The notes: a model not told the origin generated them from the letters alone. A DNA stretch of 64,000 bases from Elusimicrobia bacterium GWA2_61_42 (GCA_001799615.1 MGTU01000012.1:41738-105737), one strand, 5' to 3'. Shown: positions 44,709-53,010, numbered from the stretch's first letter. Translations and numbers: made by a program.

Positions 44709-46427
44709 ATGCGAGAAAAAATCCAGATCACGGTGGCCAAAAGCGCGGGGTTCTGCCCCGGCGTCAAGAACGCCATCGACAAAGTGCTGGAACTGGCCAA
44801 GCACAGCCAGAAGAATATTTACACCCTCGGCCCGCTCATCCACAACAAGCAGGTCATCGAGACCCTCAAAGAAAAGAACATCCGCGCCGTCGCCTCCGTG
44901 GCGGAGATCCGGGATAAAAAGAACGCCATCCTCGTCATCCGCGCGCACGGCATCCCCCCCGGCGAGGAAGCCGCGCTGCGCGCGCTGGACCTGGAAGTGG
45001 TGGACGCCACCTGCCCGCTGGTCAAACACGTGCAGGAGAACATCCGCGAGCACGCGCGCAAGGGCTACACCACCATAATCGTCGGCGACAAGGACCACGC
45101 CGAGGTGCTGGGCCTCATGGGCTATACCGAAGGCCGCTGCCACGTGGTGGACGGGCCGGAAGGGGTCAAAACCCTGCCGCGGCTGGACAAAGCCAATATC
45201 GTGGCCCAGACCACCCAGGAAGGAGAAGTCTTCCTGGCCGCGGCGGAAGAAGCCAGGAAAATTACCGGCGAACTCGCCGTTTCCAACACCATCTGCAATC
45301 CCACCCGCCAGCGCCAGAAAGAGACGGTGGATTTCTCGAAGGACTCGGACCTGGTCATAGTAGTGGGCGGCAAGAACTCGGCCAACACCACCCGGATCTT
45401 CCAGATCTGCGAGCGGCTGGCTAAAAAAGCCGTGCACATAGAGAAAGAGGACGAGCTGCAAGCCGGGCTGTTCGAAGGCGCCGCCAGGATCTTTATAACC
45501 GCGGGCGCTTCCACCCCCACCTGGATGATAGAAAAGGTGCTGGAGAAAGCGCGCGAACTGGCCGGCCGGGCGGAGAACCCCCTGCTGGAGCGGCTCGCCT
45601 TCGCCTGGAAGCTGGTAGTGACCGGCTCCCTCTATACCGCCGTGGCGGCCTCGTCGCTGACCTACGTCTGCATGAAGCTGGAAGGGGCGCCGGTGGACGG
45701 CAAATTCCTGCTGATGGCGGGACTGTTCGCTTTCAGCCTGCACATGGCCAACCGCGCCGCCGAAAAAGGCGCCGCCGCGCCCGATAAGGCGCGCAGGCTG
45801 CTGTTCGTGAAATACAGGGTCGCTTCGCGCTTTGCGGCGCTTATCTGCGGGGCGCTGGCCGTTTTCCTCTCGGCCGCGCTGGGCTGGAAAGTTTTCCTCA
45901 CGGCGGCCTTCTTCTGGTTCATCGGCATGCTGTATCCCTACAAGCTGCCGCTGGGGTTCGAAAAATTCGGGAATTTCCCCGCCTCCAAGGACATTCTGAC
46001 GGCGCTGGGCTGGGCTTTCATGTGCGCCTACGCGCCCGGGCTGTGGCACGGCGGGGCGCTCAGCAATTCCACCCAGCTGGCGGTCTTCTTCGCTTTCCTG
46101 CTGGTCTTTACGCGCTCGGTGCTGTTCGGGGTAAGCCACGCGCACAGCGATATGATAGTGGGCAAGGAGAATTTCTACAAGGCGGCGGGGCCGAAGCTGA
46201 CTTATTTCACGCTGGCCTCCATCTTTATCCTTCTGTCGGGCATACTGTTCACCCTTAAAGGCAGCGGCTGGAAGCCGGAGCTGGCGGCGGCCCTGCTGAC
46301 GGGGATGCTCTACTACCTGGGCCTGATGATCTTCTTCTACTTCAGCAAGATCCCCGAGCGCATAACCGCCGAAACCCTTATAGACACGCAGCTCATCCTG
46401 CTGGGCCTGCTCGCTTATAACGTGTAA
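44709..46427 (+). CDS. ispH: IspH (LytB) fused to a UbiA-like membrane domain
   Basis: 572 residues from ATG 44709. Residues ~1-280 are a complete HMBPP reductase: iron-sulfur Cys in AGFCPGVKNAI (Cys16), VVDATCPLVKHV and NTICNPTRQRQ, plus RAHGIPPGEE and the GGKNSANTTRI and TAGASTPTWMIE motifs. It makes IPP and DMAPP, the last step of the MEP pathway. Residues ~290-572 contain seven or eight hydrophobic helices resembling UbiA prenyltransferases (FPASKDILTALGWAFM), but the Asp-rich motifs are weak (ANRAAEKGAAAPD; SDMIVGKENFYKAAG), so catalytic activity of this half is uncertain. The fusion could channel isoprenoid precursors to the membrane or anchor IspH there. Confidence 0.9.
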   Translation: MREKIQITVAKSAGFCPGVKNAIDKVLELAKHSQKNIYTLGPLIHNKQVIETLKEKNIRAVASVAEIRDKKNAILVIRAHGIPPGEEAALRALDLEVVDATCPLVKHVQENIREHARKGYTTIIVGDKDHAEVLGLMGYTEGRCHVVDGPEGVKTLPRLDKANIVAQTTQEGEVFLAAAEEARKITGELAVSNTICNPTRQRQKETVDFSKDSDLVIVVGGKNSANTTRIFQICERLAKKAVHIEKEDELQAGLFEGAARIFITAGASTPTWMIEKVLEKARELAGRAENPLLERLAFAWKLVVTGSLYTAVAASSLTYVCMKLEGAPVDGKFLLMAGLFAFSLHMANRAAEKGAAAPDKARRLLFVKYRVASRFAALICGALAVFLSAALGWKVFLTAAFFWFIGMLYPYKLPLGFEKFGNFPASKDILTALGWAFMCAYAPGLWHGGALSNSTQLAVFFAFLLVFTRSVLFGVSHAHSDMIVGKENFYKAAGPKLTYFTLASIFILLSGILFTLKGSGWKPELAAALLTGMLYYLGLMIFFYFSKIPERITAETLIDTQLILLGLLAYNV

Positions 46428-46446
46428 GAGGCGTTCAGGAAAAAGA

Positions 46447-46472
46447 AAAGAGCCGTTTTAGCGGCTCTTTTT
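46447..46472 (+). terminator. Intrinsic terminator between ispH fusion and sigma factor gene
   Basis: Stem AAAGAGCCG / CGGCTCTTT with a 6-nt loop, then TTTATTT; flanking A-run lets it also serve the convergent sigma gene. Confidence 0.88.
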
Positions 46473-46510
46473 TATTTCCGGCGGCTCTGCCGCGCCCGCG
46501 GGCTGCGGCC

Positions 46511-47041
46511 TCACTTAAATTCTTTTTTCAGCATCTGCCGCGCCCTGAACAGGCGGGTCTTGAAGGCCGGCACGGTTATCTTAAGCACTTTGGCGGCCTC
46601 CTCCATGCTGAGGCCCTGGATGTCGGCCAGCGTCACGGCCAGGCGGAAATCCACGGAAAGCCTGGAAAGGGCTTTGGTGACGCTTTCGGAAAGGTCCTTC
46701 TTCCGTATCTCGTCGGCGTGGGTCAGGTCCTCCAGGCCGCGCACGTCTTCCAGGCTTACGAGCTTCTCGCTTTTCTTTTTGCGGTACTTCATCCAGCAAT
46801 TGTTGGCGGCGATGCGGTACAGCCAGGTGCCGAAACCGGAATTGCCCTTGAATTTTTTTATGTTCTTGAACGCCGAGATGAAAGTTTCCTGGTACACGTC
46901 GTCGGCCTCGGACTTAAGGCCCAGGCAGACGTAATTGGCCAGGCCGTAGATCTTGTCCTGGTATTTCTTTACCAGCGCCTCGAAGCTGGCGGTGTCCCCC
47001 GCCTGGGCTTTTTCCACCAGTTCGGCGTCGTTCTTATCCAT
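46511..47041 (-). CDS. ECF-type RNA polymerase sigma factor
   Basis: 176 residues with sigma-2 (residues ~20-90: YGLANYVCLGLKSEADDVYQ, FKGNSGFGTWLYRIAANNCW) and sigma-4 (about 120-172: LADIQGLSMEEAAKVLKITV). No sigma-3 region, so it belongs to the ECF group. No anti-sigma factor gene is adjacent, so control is not visible. The start ATG follows a consensus TGCTATAAT by 6 nt with no ribosome binding site. Confidence 0.93.
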   Translation of the reverse strand: MDKNDAELVEKAQAGDTASFEALVKKYQDKIYGLANYVCLGLKSEADDVYQETFISAFKNIKKFKGNSGFGTWLYRIAANNCWMKYRKKKSEKLVSLEDVRGLEDLTHADEIRKKDLSESVTKALSRLSVDFRLAVTLADIQGLSMEEAAKVLKITVPAFKTRLFRARQMLKKEFK

Positions 47042-47047
47042 GGATTT

Positions 47048-47056
47048 ATTATAGCA
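47048..47056 (-). promoter_or_regulatory. Extended -10 promoter of the ECF sigma gene, leaderless layout
   Basis: Minus strand TGC TATAAT, then AAATCC, then ATG (47041). Confidence 0.6.
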
Positions 47057-47091
47057 AGTGACGCGTCCCGCTTTGTATCATGGCCCCTAAT

Positions 47092-47100
47092 TGGTAGAAT
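47092..47100 (+). promoter_or_regulatory. Extended -10 promoter of tRNA-Val
   Basis: TGG TAGAAT, identical to the uvrB box, 16 nt before the mature tRNA 5' end. Confidence 0.55.
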
Positions 47101-47116
47101 ATCTCCAGAACATACC

Positions 47117-47188
47117 GCGCGGTTAGCTCAGCGGTAGAGCGCCTCTCTTACACAGAGGATGCCACAGGTTCAAATCCTGTACCGCGCA
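47117..47188 (+). tRNA. tRNA-Val (anticodon TAC)
   Basis: Complete cloverleaf of 72 nt: acceptor GCGCGGT / ACCGCGC, D stem GCTC / GAGC, anticodon stem CCTCT / AGAGG around CTTACAC (anticodon TAC), T arm ACAGG-TTCAAAT-CCTGT, discriminator A. The CCA end is not encoded. Eight T residues follow directly. Confidence 0.95.
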
Positions 47189-47211
47189 AATTTTTTTGTA
47201 ATTCGCGGTAA

Positions 47212-47233
47212 GCAAGCCATAATTATGGCTTGC
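47212..47233. repeat. 22-bp perfect palindrome downstream of tRNA-Val
   Basis: Eleven-bp self-complementary halves (GCAAGCCATAA and its complement) with no spacer, 23 nt after the tRNA. It could be part of a transcription end or a protein-binding site. Confidence 0.7.
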
Positions 47234-47235
47234 GC

Positions 47236-47343
47236 CAGGATTTGAAAGGCGGACCGACGAAGCCACCAGGCTGAGGACGGGAGCCGGGGTCGCAGGGCCG
47301 GGCGAGCGACGGCGAGCACGGAACCTGTGACCAAATCCTGTAC
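47236..47343. repeat. Tract bounded by inverted CAGGATTTG, with a second copy of the tRNA 3' segment
   Basis: CAGGATTTG (47236-47244) is the inverse of CAAATCCTG (47332-47340). The right end, CAAATCCTGTAC (47332-47343), also repeats 12 nt of the tRNA T arm (47171-47182) directly. Between them is a GC-rich unassigned tract. The rest of the 200-nt gap before the OPT gene shows nothing else. Confidence 0.55.
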
Positions 47344-47389
47344 TACCCGTAAGTCTTCCACGTAAATCCAAAACCCAGGGGACCCTAAA

Positions 47390-49372
47390 ATGACCGACGA
47401 AAAACGCGACGACCTTCCGCTCGAAGACATGCACGGCGAAGACGGTGTGGAGATGATCGACGAGCCCAAGGAAAATCCCCACGTGGCCGGCATGGCTCCC
47501 GAAGACGCGGAACTGAAGTGGTACAAGGAAGTTTACCAGGGCGACAGCATGAAACAGCTGACCTGGCGCGCCGTCATCATGGGCGCCTTCCTCGGCGGCT
47601 TCATGTCGCTGTCCAACCTTTACATCGGCCTTAAGACCGGCTGGGGCCTGGGCGTGGCCATCACCGCCTGCATCCTCTCGTTCACCATCTGGAAAACCCT
47701 GCGCACCCTGCTGCCGTTCATGTTCAAGACCGACATGACCATCCTCGAGAACAACTGCATGCAGTCCACCGCCTCTTCCGCCGGCTATTCCACCGGCGGC
47801 ACCATGGTGTCGGCCATCTCGGCCTACCTTATCATCACCGGCTCGCACATGTCCTGGACCGTGCTCTCCGTGTGGACCATCTTCCTGGCCATGCTGGGCG
47901 TGTTCATCGCCATCCCCATGAAGCGCCAGATGATCAACATAGAGCAGCTTAAGTTCCCCAGCGGCATAGCCGCCGCGGAAACGCTGAAAAGCCTGCACGC
48001 CAAAGGCCAGGACGCCTCCGACAAAGCCAAGGCCATGGGCCTGGCCGGCCTTTTCGGCGCGGTCATAACCATACTGCGCGACAAGGGCGTCTCTTTCCAG
48101 ATCAAGGATATTTTCAGCGCCAAACTTTCCCTGCCCGGCATGCTGCCCTTCAACGGCCAGATCAAGGGCTACCCGCTCGAGAAATGGACCTTCTCCTTCG
48201 AGATGAGCGCGCTGATGATAGCCGCCGGCGCCATCATCGGCTGGAAAATGGCCTGGTCGCTGCTGCTGGGCGCCACCGTGAACTACGGCATCCTGGCTCC
48301 CTGGGTCTCGGGCATGGGCGCCATAGACATGAGCAAGCTGAGCTACCGCGCCATAATGCAGTGGAGCACCTGGGCCGGGGCTTCCATCATGGTCACCTCG
48401 GGCCTGTTCACTTTCGGCCTGCAGTGGAAAACGGTAATGCGCGCCTTCGGCGGCGTCGGCAACATCCTGCACGCCCGCCCCGACACCGCGGCCGACCCGC
48501 TGGCCCACATAGAAGTTCCCACTTCCTGGTTCCTCACCGGCACGGCCTTCTCGGGCCTGGGCTGTATCATGGTGCTGCACTACGCCTTCCAGACCAGCTG
48601 GTGGATGGGCCTGGTGGCCGTTATCATGACCTTCTTCCTGGCCATAGTGGCCGCGCGCGCCACCGGCGAATCCGACATCACGCCCATCGGCGCGATGGGC
48701 AAGATAACGCAGCTGACCTTCGGCGCCCTGGCCCCCACCAACATGACCACCAACCTGATGACCGCCTCGGTGACGGCCGGCGCGGCCGGTTCCACGGCGG
48801 ACCTGCTTACCGACCTTAAGAGCGGCTACCTGCTGGGCGCCAACCCGCGCCAGCAGTTCCTGGCGCAGTTCTTCGGCATCTTCGCCGGCACGCTGGTAGT
48901 GGTGCCCGCCTTCTATATCCTGGTGCCCGACGCGGCCATCCTGGGCTCGGACCAGTGGCCGGCCCCTTCCGCGCAGGTCTGGGCGGCCGTGGCCAAGCTG
49001 CTGTCCAACGGCATCCACTCGCTGCACCCCGCCGCCCGCATGGGCATGCTGGTGGGCGGCATTGTCGGCATCATCATCCCCCTGCTGGAACTGGCCTTCC
49101 CCAAGAAGCGCAAGTATATCCCGTCGGCCATGGGCATCGGCCTGGCCATGGTGATCCCGTTCTGGAACGCCCTCTCCATGTTCCTGGGCGGCCTGATAGC
49201 CCTGATCCTGGAGAAGAAAGCCAAAGCCACCGCCGAGAAGTACATAATCCCCGTCAGCTCCGGCATCATAGCCGGCGAGTCGCTGATGGGCGTGGCCATA
49301 GCGCTGTCCGACGCGCGGGGCATGTTCACCGCCTTCCTGCTGCCGGTAAAAGCCTTCCTGCGCATACCTTAA
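47390..49372 (+). CDS. OPT-superfamily oligopeptide/metal-chelate transporter
   Basis: 660 residues with a ~50-residue acidic cytoplasmic N-terminus and about 14-16 membrane helices. Family stretches: RAVIMGAFLGGFMSLSNLYIGLKTGWGLGVAITACILSF region, QLKFPSGIAAAETLKSLH, and QFLAQFFGIFAGTLVVVPAF. Bacterial OPT members import oligopeptides or metal-siderophore complexes using the proton gradient; the substrate cannot be read here. Single gene unit with a terminator. Confidence 0.9.
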   Translation: MTDEKRDDLPLEDMHGEDGVEMIDEPKENPHVAGMAPEDAELKWYKEVYQGDSMKQLTWRAVIMGAFLGGFMSLSNLYIGLKTGWGLGVAITACILSFTIWKTLRTLLPFMFKTDMTILENNCMQSTASSAGYSTGGTMVSAISAYLIITGSHMSWTVLSVWTIFLAMLGVFIAIPMKRQMINIEQLKFPSGIAAAETLKSLHAKGQDASDKAKAMGLAGLFGAVITILRDKGVSFQIKDIFSAKLSLPGMLPFNGQIKGYPLEKWTFSFEMSALMIAAGAIIGWKMAWSLLLGATVNYGILAPWVSGMGAIDMSKLSYRAIMQWSTWAGASIMVTSGLFTFGLQWKTVMRAFGGVGNILHARPDTAADPLAHIEVPTSWFLTGTAFSGLGCIMVLHYAFQTSWWMGLVAVIMTFFLAIVAARATGESDITPIGAMGKITQLTFGALAPTNMTTNLMTASVTAGAAGSTADLLTDLKSGYLLGANPRQQFLAQFFGIFAGTLVVVPAFYILVPDAAILGSDQWPAPSAQVWAAVAKLLSNGIHSLHPAARMGMLVGGIVGIIIPLLELAFPKKRKYIPSAMGIGLAMVIPFWNALSMFLGGLIALILEKKAKATAEKYIIPVSSGIIAGESLMGVAIALSDARGMFTAFLLPVKAFLRIP

Positions 49373-49390
49373 CAGGCGCCTTAAGCAATA

Positions 49391-49418
49391 AAAAAGGCCC
49401 GGGAGACCGGGCCTTTTT
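49391..49418. terminator. Bidirectional terminator between OPT and lipase genes
   Basis: Perfect 12-bp stem AAAAAGGCCCGG / CCGGGCCTTTTT with GAGA loop; lies between convergent genes. Confidence 0.92.
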
Positions 49419-49435
49419 ACTTTATACGGGAGAGC

Positions 49436-50731
49436 CTATTTAACCAAAGCCGGGATCAGCTTCAGCATCGCGGGGCTGTAGGTTATGGTCAGGTGGTTCT
49501 CGCCGACCACCAGCACTTTTATGGGTTCTTTGCGGGCCGGGTGGACCAGGTCGGCGGTGTGGGAGGCGCTTTCCACGAACACCAGGCCGTCGGAAGGCCC
49601 ATCCTTCTCCGTGGCGGGCACGTTGACGATCTTGTTGTTGTTGCCGGCCACCACGGTCACCCTGATATCGGCGGGCACGGGGTAAGACCTGAAGTTGTTG
49701 ATGAAATTGCCACCCTTCATTATGGCGTTGTCTATGCCCAGCGAGTGGCTCATGAAGCCCTGCCCGCCGTGCAGCGTGGTATAGGCGTCCGGCGAGGAGG
49801 CGGCCATGGGGTACGTGCCGGTCCAGTTGAAGAGCACCTGCTGCTGCATGGGGAAATTGTCGCTGTAGATGCTGTACTCCAGGGTATCCTTCCAGGTCCC
49901 GTAAGCCAGCACCTTGTCCCAGCTCATGGGGCCGTTGGCGGACATGTCGTCTTTCATGAAATGGTAGTTGAACTCCGGGTGGCGGAAGGCGAAATCCTGG
50001 CCGCGGTGCGGGGCGGCCAGCGTCACCAGGTTCTCCACGTCGTTGCCGTAAGCGGTCCAGCGGCCGCCGTTAAGGCGGTAGTCCGACACGTAGACGCGCG
50101 CGGCCAAACCGCCGGCGCTGTGGCCTATCAGGGTTACTTTCTGCGCGCCCGTGGCTTGCCTGATCAGCCCGATGGCGTCGGCCAGGTACTGCGCTTCATA
50201 GAAGATGTTGCCGTGCTTGTGCGGAAAAGTGACGGCGAAAACCCTGAAACCCGCGGCCTCCAGGGCCTGCAGCGCTCCGGGCTGGCCGGGATTGCCCTGC
50301 AGGCTGTCAGGGTCCGCCCAGGCGCGGGAAGCGTTGTCCGAGGCGCCGTGGGCCAGCACTATCACCTTGCCCTTGTTGACGTTCCACTTGGGGCCGTAAT
50401 GCAGCAGGAAATCCGAGGTGGCCGGGAACTTGGAGCCGAACCCCTGCACCACTTCCTGGTTCTCGTGGCGGGTTTTTTCCAGGTAGCGCTCCTGGACGAA
50501 AGGCCGGGCGGAGTCGCGGTAGCAGTCTATGCGCTCCCAATATTTGGATTTGATGGAGCGGACCAGGGAAAGGCCCGCCGCGGGGCGCGCCCTGTCGGGC
50601 GACGGCACGGGAACCGCGGGAACGGCGGCGGCGGCCGCCTCGGAAAGCTGGGCGAAAGCGCCGGGCTGGCCGGCTTCGGTCTTTGAGGACATAAGCAGTA
50701 AAGAGATAAAGATAAAAATTATTTTATTCAC
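49436..50731 (-). CDS. Secreted alpha/beta-hydrolase lipase/esterase
   Basis: 431 residues with a signal peptide (IIFIFISLLLMSSKTEAG). Nucleophile elbow GHSAGG with Ser205 (residues 203-208), oxyanion region VIVLAHGASDN, and later candidates for the catalytic Asp (KDGPSDGLV) and His (GENHLTITY). A triacylglycerol-lipase-like fold acting outside the cytoplasm. Downstream of the KASIII-like gene on the same strand, so a link to lipid metabolism is possible but a hairpin separates them. Confidence 0.85.
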   Translation of the reverse strand: MNKIIFIFISLLLMSSKTEAGQPGAFAQLSEAAAAAVPAVPVPSPDRARPAAGLSLVRSIKSKYWERIDCYRDSARPFVQERYLEKTRHENQEVVQGFGSKFPATSDFLLHYGPKWNVNKGKVIVLAHGASDNASRAWADPDSLQGNPGQPGALQALEAAGFRVFAVTFPHKHGNIFYEAQYLADAIGLIRQATGAQKVTLIGHSAGGLAARVYVSDYRLNGGRWTAYGNDVENLVTLAAPHRGQDFAFRHPEFNYHFMKDDMSANGPMSWDKVLAYGTWKDTLEYSIYSDNFPMQQQVLFNWTGTYPMAASSPDAYTTLHGGQGFMSHSLGIDNAIMKGGNFINNFRSYPVPADIRVTVVAGNNNKIVNVPATEKDGPSDGLVFVESASHTADLVHPARKEPIKVLVVGENHLTITYSPAMLKLIPALVK

Positions 50732-50794
50732 GGTAAAGATATCCTACTAATTACGAACAAACCCGGTAAGGGACAAAGGGCCCAGGCGTTCCCT

Positions 50795-50833
50795 GGGTAC
50801 TGCGGCCTTTCGGGCCGCAGCACCCGGGAGCTT
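50795..50833. terminator. Hairpin between KASIII-like and lipase genes
   Basis: Stem GGGTACTGCGGCC / GGCCGCAGCACCC (one mismatch). The T-run (TTTTTT 50832-50837) is on the plus strand; for the minus-strand genes it is a GC-rich stem without a good T-tract. Confidence 0.6.
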
Positions 50834-50835
50834 TT

Positions 50836-51810
50836 TTAGTAGATGAATGTCATGCAGGCCATGGAGTAGCCGCCGCCGGAGGCGCACAGCACCACGCGGT
50901 CGCCGCGCTTCACCTTGCCCTGCTCGGCCATGTCGTGAAAGGCCATCGGCACGCAGGCGGAACCCGTGTAGCCCCACTTTTCCATGATGGTGTGGGTCTT
51001 CTCCATCGGCAGGCCGAACTTCTCCATCACTTCCACGATGGTAGGCTTGCGGATCTGCGTGAACACGTAAGCCTGGGCGTCCTTCGGCTGCAGGCCGATC
51101 TTGGCCAGGGTCTTCTCTATGAGCGGGGGCCATTCCTCGCTGTTGAGCGTGGCGGGGAATTTCTTGGGGACCTTCACCTTGTGGGTGCGGTCCAGCAGCA
51201 CCTGCTCGTCCACCGGCAGGGCGCTGCCGCCGCCGTAGATGCCCATGAAATCCCAGAAAGAACCGTCAGCCTTCAGGGTAGAGGCGCTCAGGCCCTGGTC
51301 AGGTGAATATTCCATGATAAAAGCCCCGGCGCCGTCGCCGAAAAGGATGGCGGTGTTGCCGTCGTCGTGGTCCAGGTGCTTGCTCATGGCGTAGGTGCCT
51401 ATGACCATGGCGCGCTTGTAGTCCTTGCCGTTAAGGTACCGGGACGCCATGTCCACCGCGGTGACGAAGCCGGCGCAGGCGCAGTTGATGTCGAAGGCCC
51501 CGGCGCTCTTTATGCCCAGCTTATGCTGCACTTCCGCGGCCGTGGCCGGGGACAGCTGCGAGGGGGTGTCGGTGGAGATTATCAGCAGGTCGATGGCTTC
51601 CGGCTTCAGGCCGGAATTCTTAAGGGCCTGTTCGCCGGCCTTTATCGCCAGCGTCGCGGAAGACTCGTCCTTGTCGGCGTAGTAGCGGGCGCCGTGGCCG
51701 ATGCGCTCGAACACTTTCTTAAGAGGATCGTCGCCGAATTTCTTATAGAAGGCCTCGTTGCTCATCAGGTTCTTGGGAAGGTACATCCCCGTGCTTATGA
51801 TCTTGAACAT
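50836..51810 (-). CDS. KASIII (FabH)-like thiolase-fold enzyme lacking the usual His and Asn
   Basis: 324 residues. The nucleophile is kept: DINCACAGF with Cys112, the same number as in E. coli FabH, and the fold's ends are present (GDGAGAFIM; VVLCASGGGYSMACM). But the motif expected as HQAN reads TQIR (His to Thr) and the expected GNTSAA reads GYTGSA (Asn to Tyr). His and Asn are needed for decarboxylative condensation, so this enzyme may perform acyl transfer or non-decarboxylative condensation. Ribosome binding site GAGGAG. Lies in a cluster with a double TetR regulator and FabG. Confidence 0.85.
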   Translation of the reverse strand: MFKIISTGMYLPKNLMSNEAFYKKFGDDPLKKVFERIGHGARYYADKDESSATLAIKAGEQALKNSGLKPEAIDLLIISTDTPSQLSPATAAEVQHKLGIKSAGAFDINCACAGFVTAVDMASRYLNGKDYKRAMVIGTYAMSKHLDHDDGNTAILFGDGAGAFIMEYSPDQGLSASTLKADGSFWDFMGIYGGGSALPVDEQVLLDRTHKVKVPKKFPATLNSEEWPPLIEKTLAKIGLQPKDAQAYVFTQIRKPTIVEVMEKFGLPMEKTHTIMEKWGYTGSACVPMAFHDMAEQGKVKRGDRVVLCASGGGYSMACMTFIY

Positions 51811-51843
51811 GTTATTCTCCTCACCTTTTAATTTAATTCCCTG

Positions 51844-53010
51844 TTATTTAATTCCCTCAAAAACGGCTTTCAGCAGTTCGTTCTCGCTCATGCCGCGGAA
51901 CCCGCCCCACAACACGCGCTTCATGCCCAGCATATGCCCCATGCCCATCAGCGCCAGCGCCAGCAGCTCGTTGTCGTCGATGGTGAACTCCCCCGGCCTG
52001 GCGGCTTTCTTCAGCTGCGCGGCGTAGTTGCGCAGGATGTAGCCGTAATAGGCGTCCGCCAGCGCGGGGTCGGCGAATTCCGCCTCCCGCATGATGCGGT
52101 AGCCGTACGGGTGCTCTTTTATGAAGTCGAACAGCGCCCGGAAAGCCAGGGCCTCCGTCTCCACGCGGCTGCCGGAGCCCGCGGAGTAGGCCGCGGCCTT
52201 CTTGACCAGGCTGTCGCGCATGCGCATTACAACCTTTTCCAGGGCCTCCTGCTTGGAACCGAAGAAAAGGTAGAAAGTGCCGGCGGCGAAGCCGGCCTTT
52301 TTGGCTATCTCCGAAACGCGCGCGCCGTTATAGCCGCAGCGCCCGAACACTTCCTCGGCCGCCACCAGCATGGTGGCCCCGGTATCTCCCGGCGCGGGCC
52401 TGGCCAGCGTGGGCCCGGACAGCGCCGGCTCCCACCAGGGGAAAGCCTTGGGGCTGATGCCGCCGGCGCACAGCCGCGCCGCGGCCTGTGAGGCGGCCGC
52501 GGGCACGGCGCCTTTCTCCCACACCAGGAACTTAACGGCGTAGAAGTAAAGCGAACCCAGCAGCGCCCAGGCGTGCGCCGAAGAGCGCGGGCCGGTGGTA
52601 AAACGCCCAAGGCGGCCGGCGAAGACTTCCGCCAGCGGCCCGTAAAAATCCCTGGCCAGCGCTTCGTTGCCGGCCTCGGCCTCGCGCATAGCCTTGAACG
52701 AATCCAGGCGGCGCCCGGCGCGATCGAAAAAGGCCAGGGCTATGCCTAAAGCTTCCGCCTCGGCGGTTTTCTGCTGCGGCAGCGCGGACACGGCCCGTAT
52801 CAGGTCGTCGCGCAGCTCGCGGGTAAGCGCCGCAACGATCTCCTCTTTGGAGGCGAAGTAGCGGTAAAAGCCGCCGACGGCGAGGCCGGCGGCGGCGCAG
52901 ATGTCGGCCACCCCCGAGGCGGCGCAGCCCTTGCGGGCGAACACCGCCCCGGACGCCTCTATGAGGCGTTCCCTGGTGCGCAGTCCCTTGGGAGTGGCCG
53001 GCGCCGACAT
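51844..53010 (-). CDS. Tandem TetR-family regulator (two TetR units in one chain)
   Basis: 388 residues, about twice the family length. First TetR DNA-binding domain at residues ~13-60 (RLIEASGAVFARKGC...GGFYRYFASKEEI), with its ligand domain (~65-200). A second complete unit begins at ~211 (MLVAAEEVFGRCGYNGARVS, AGTFYLFFGSKQEALEK) with its own C-terminal domain. One chain would thus act as a covalent dimer or read two sites. Overlaps the fabG stop by 1 nt (TAATG). Probably represses its own cluster through a palindrome at 53870-53890. Confidence 0.87.
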   Translation of the reverse strand: MSAPATPKGLRTRERLIEASGAVFARKGCAASGVADICAAAGLAVGGFYRYFASKEEIVAALTRELRDDLIRAVSALPQQKTAEAEALGIALAFFDRAGRRLDSFKAMREAEAGNEALARDFYGPLAEVFAGRLGRFTTGPRSSAHAWALLGSLYFYAVKFLVWEKGAVPAAASQAAARLCAGGISPKAFPWWEPALSGPTLARPAPGDTGATMLVAAEEVFGRCGYNGARVSEIAKKAGFAAGTFYLFFGSKQEALEKVVMRMRDSLVKKAAAYSAGSGSRVETEALAFRALFDFIKEHPYGYRIMREAEFADPALADAYYGYILRNYAAQLKKAARPGEFTIDDNELLALALMGMGHMLGMKRVLWGGFRGMSENELLKAVFEGIK

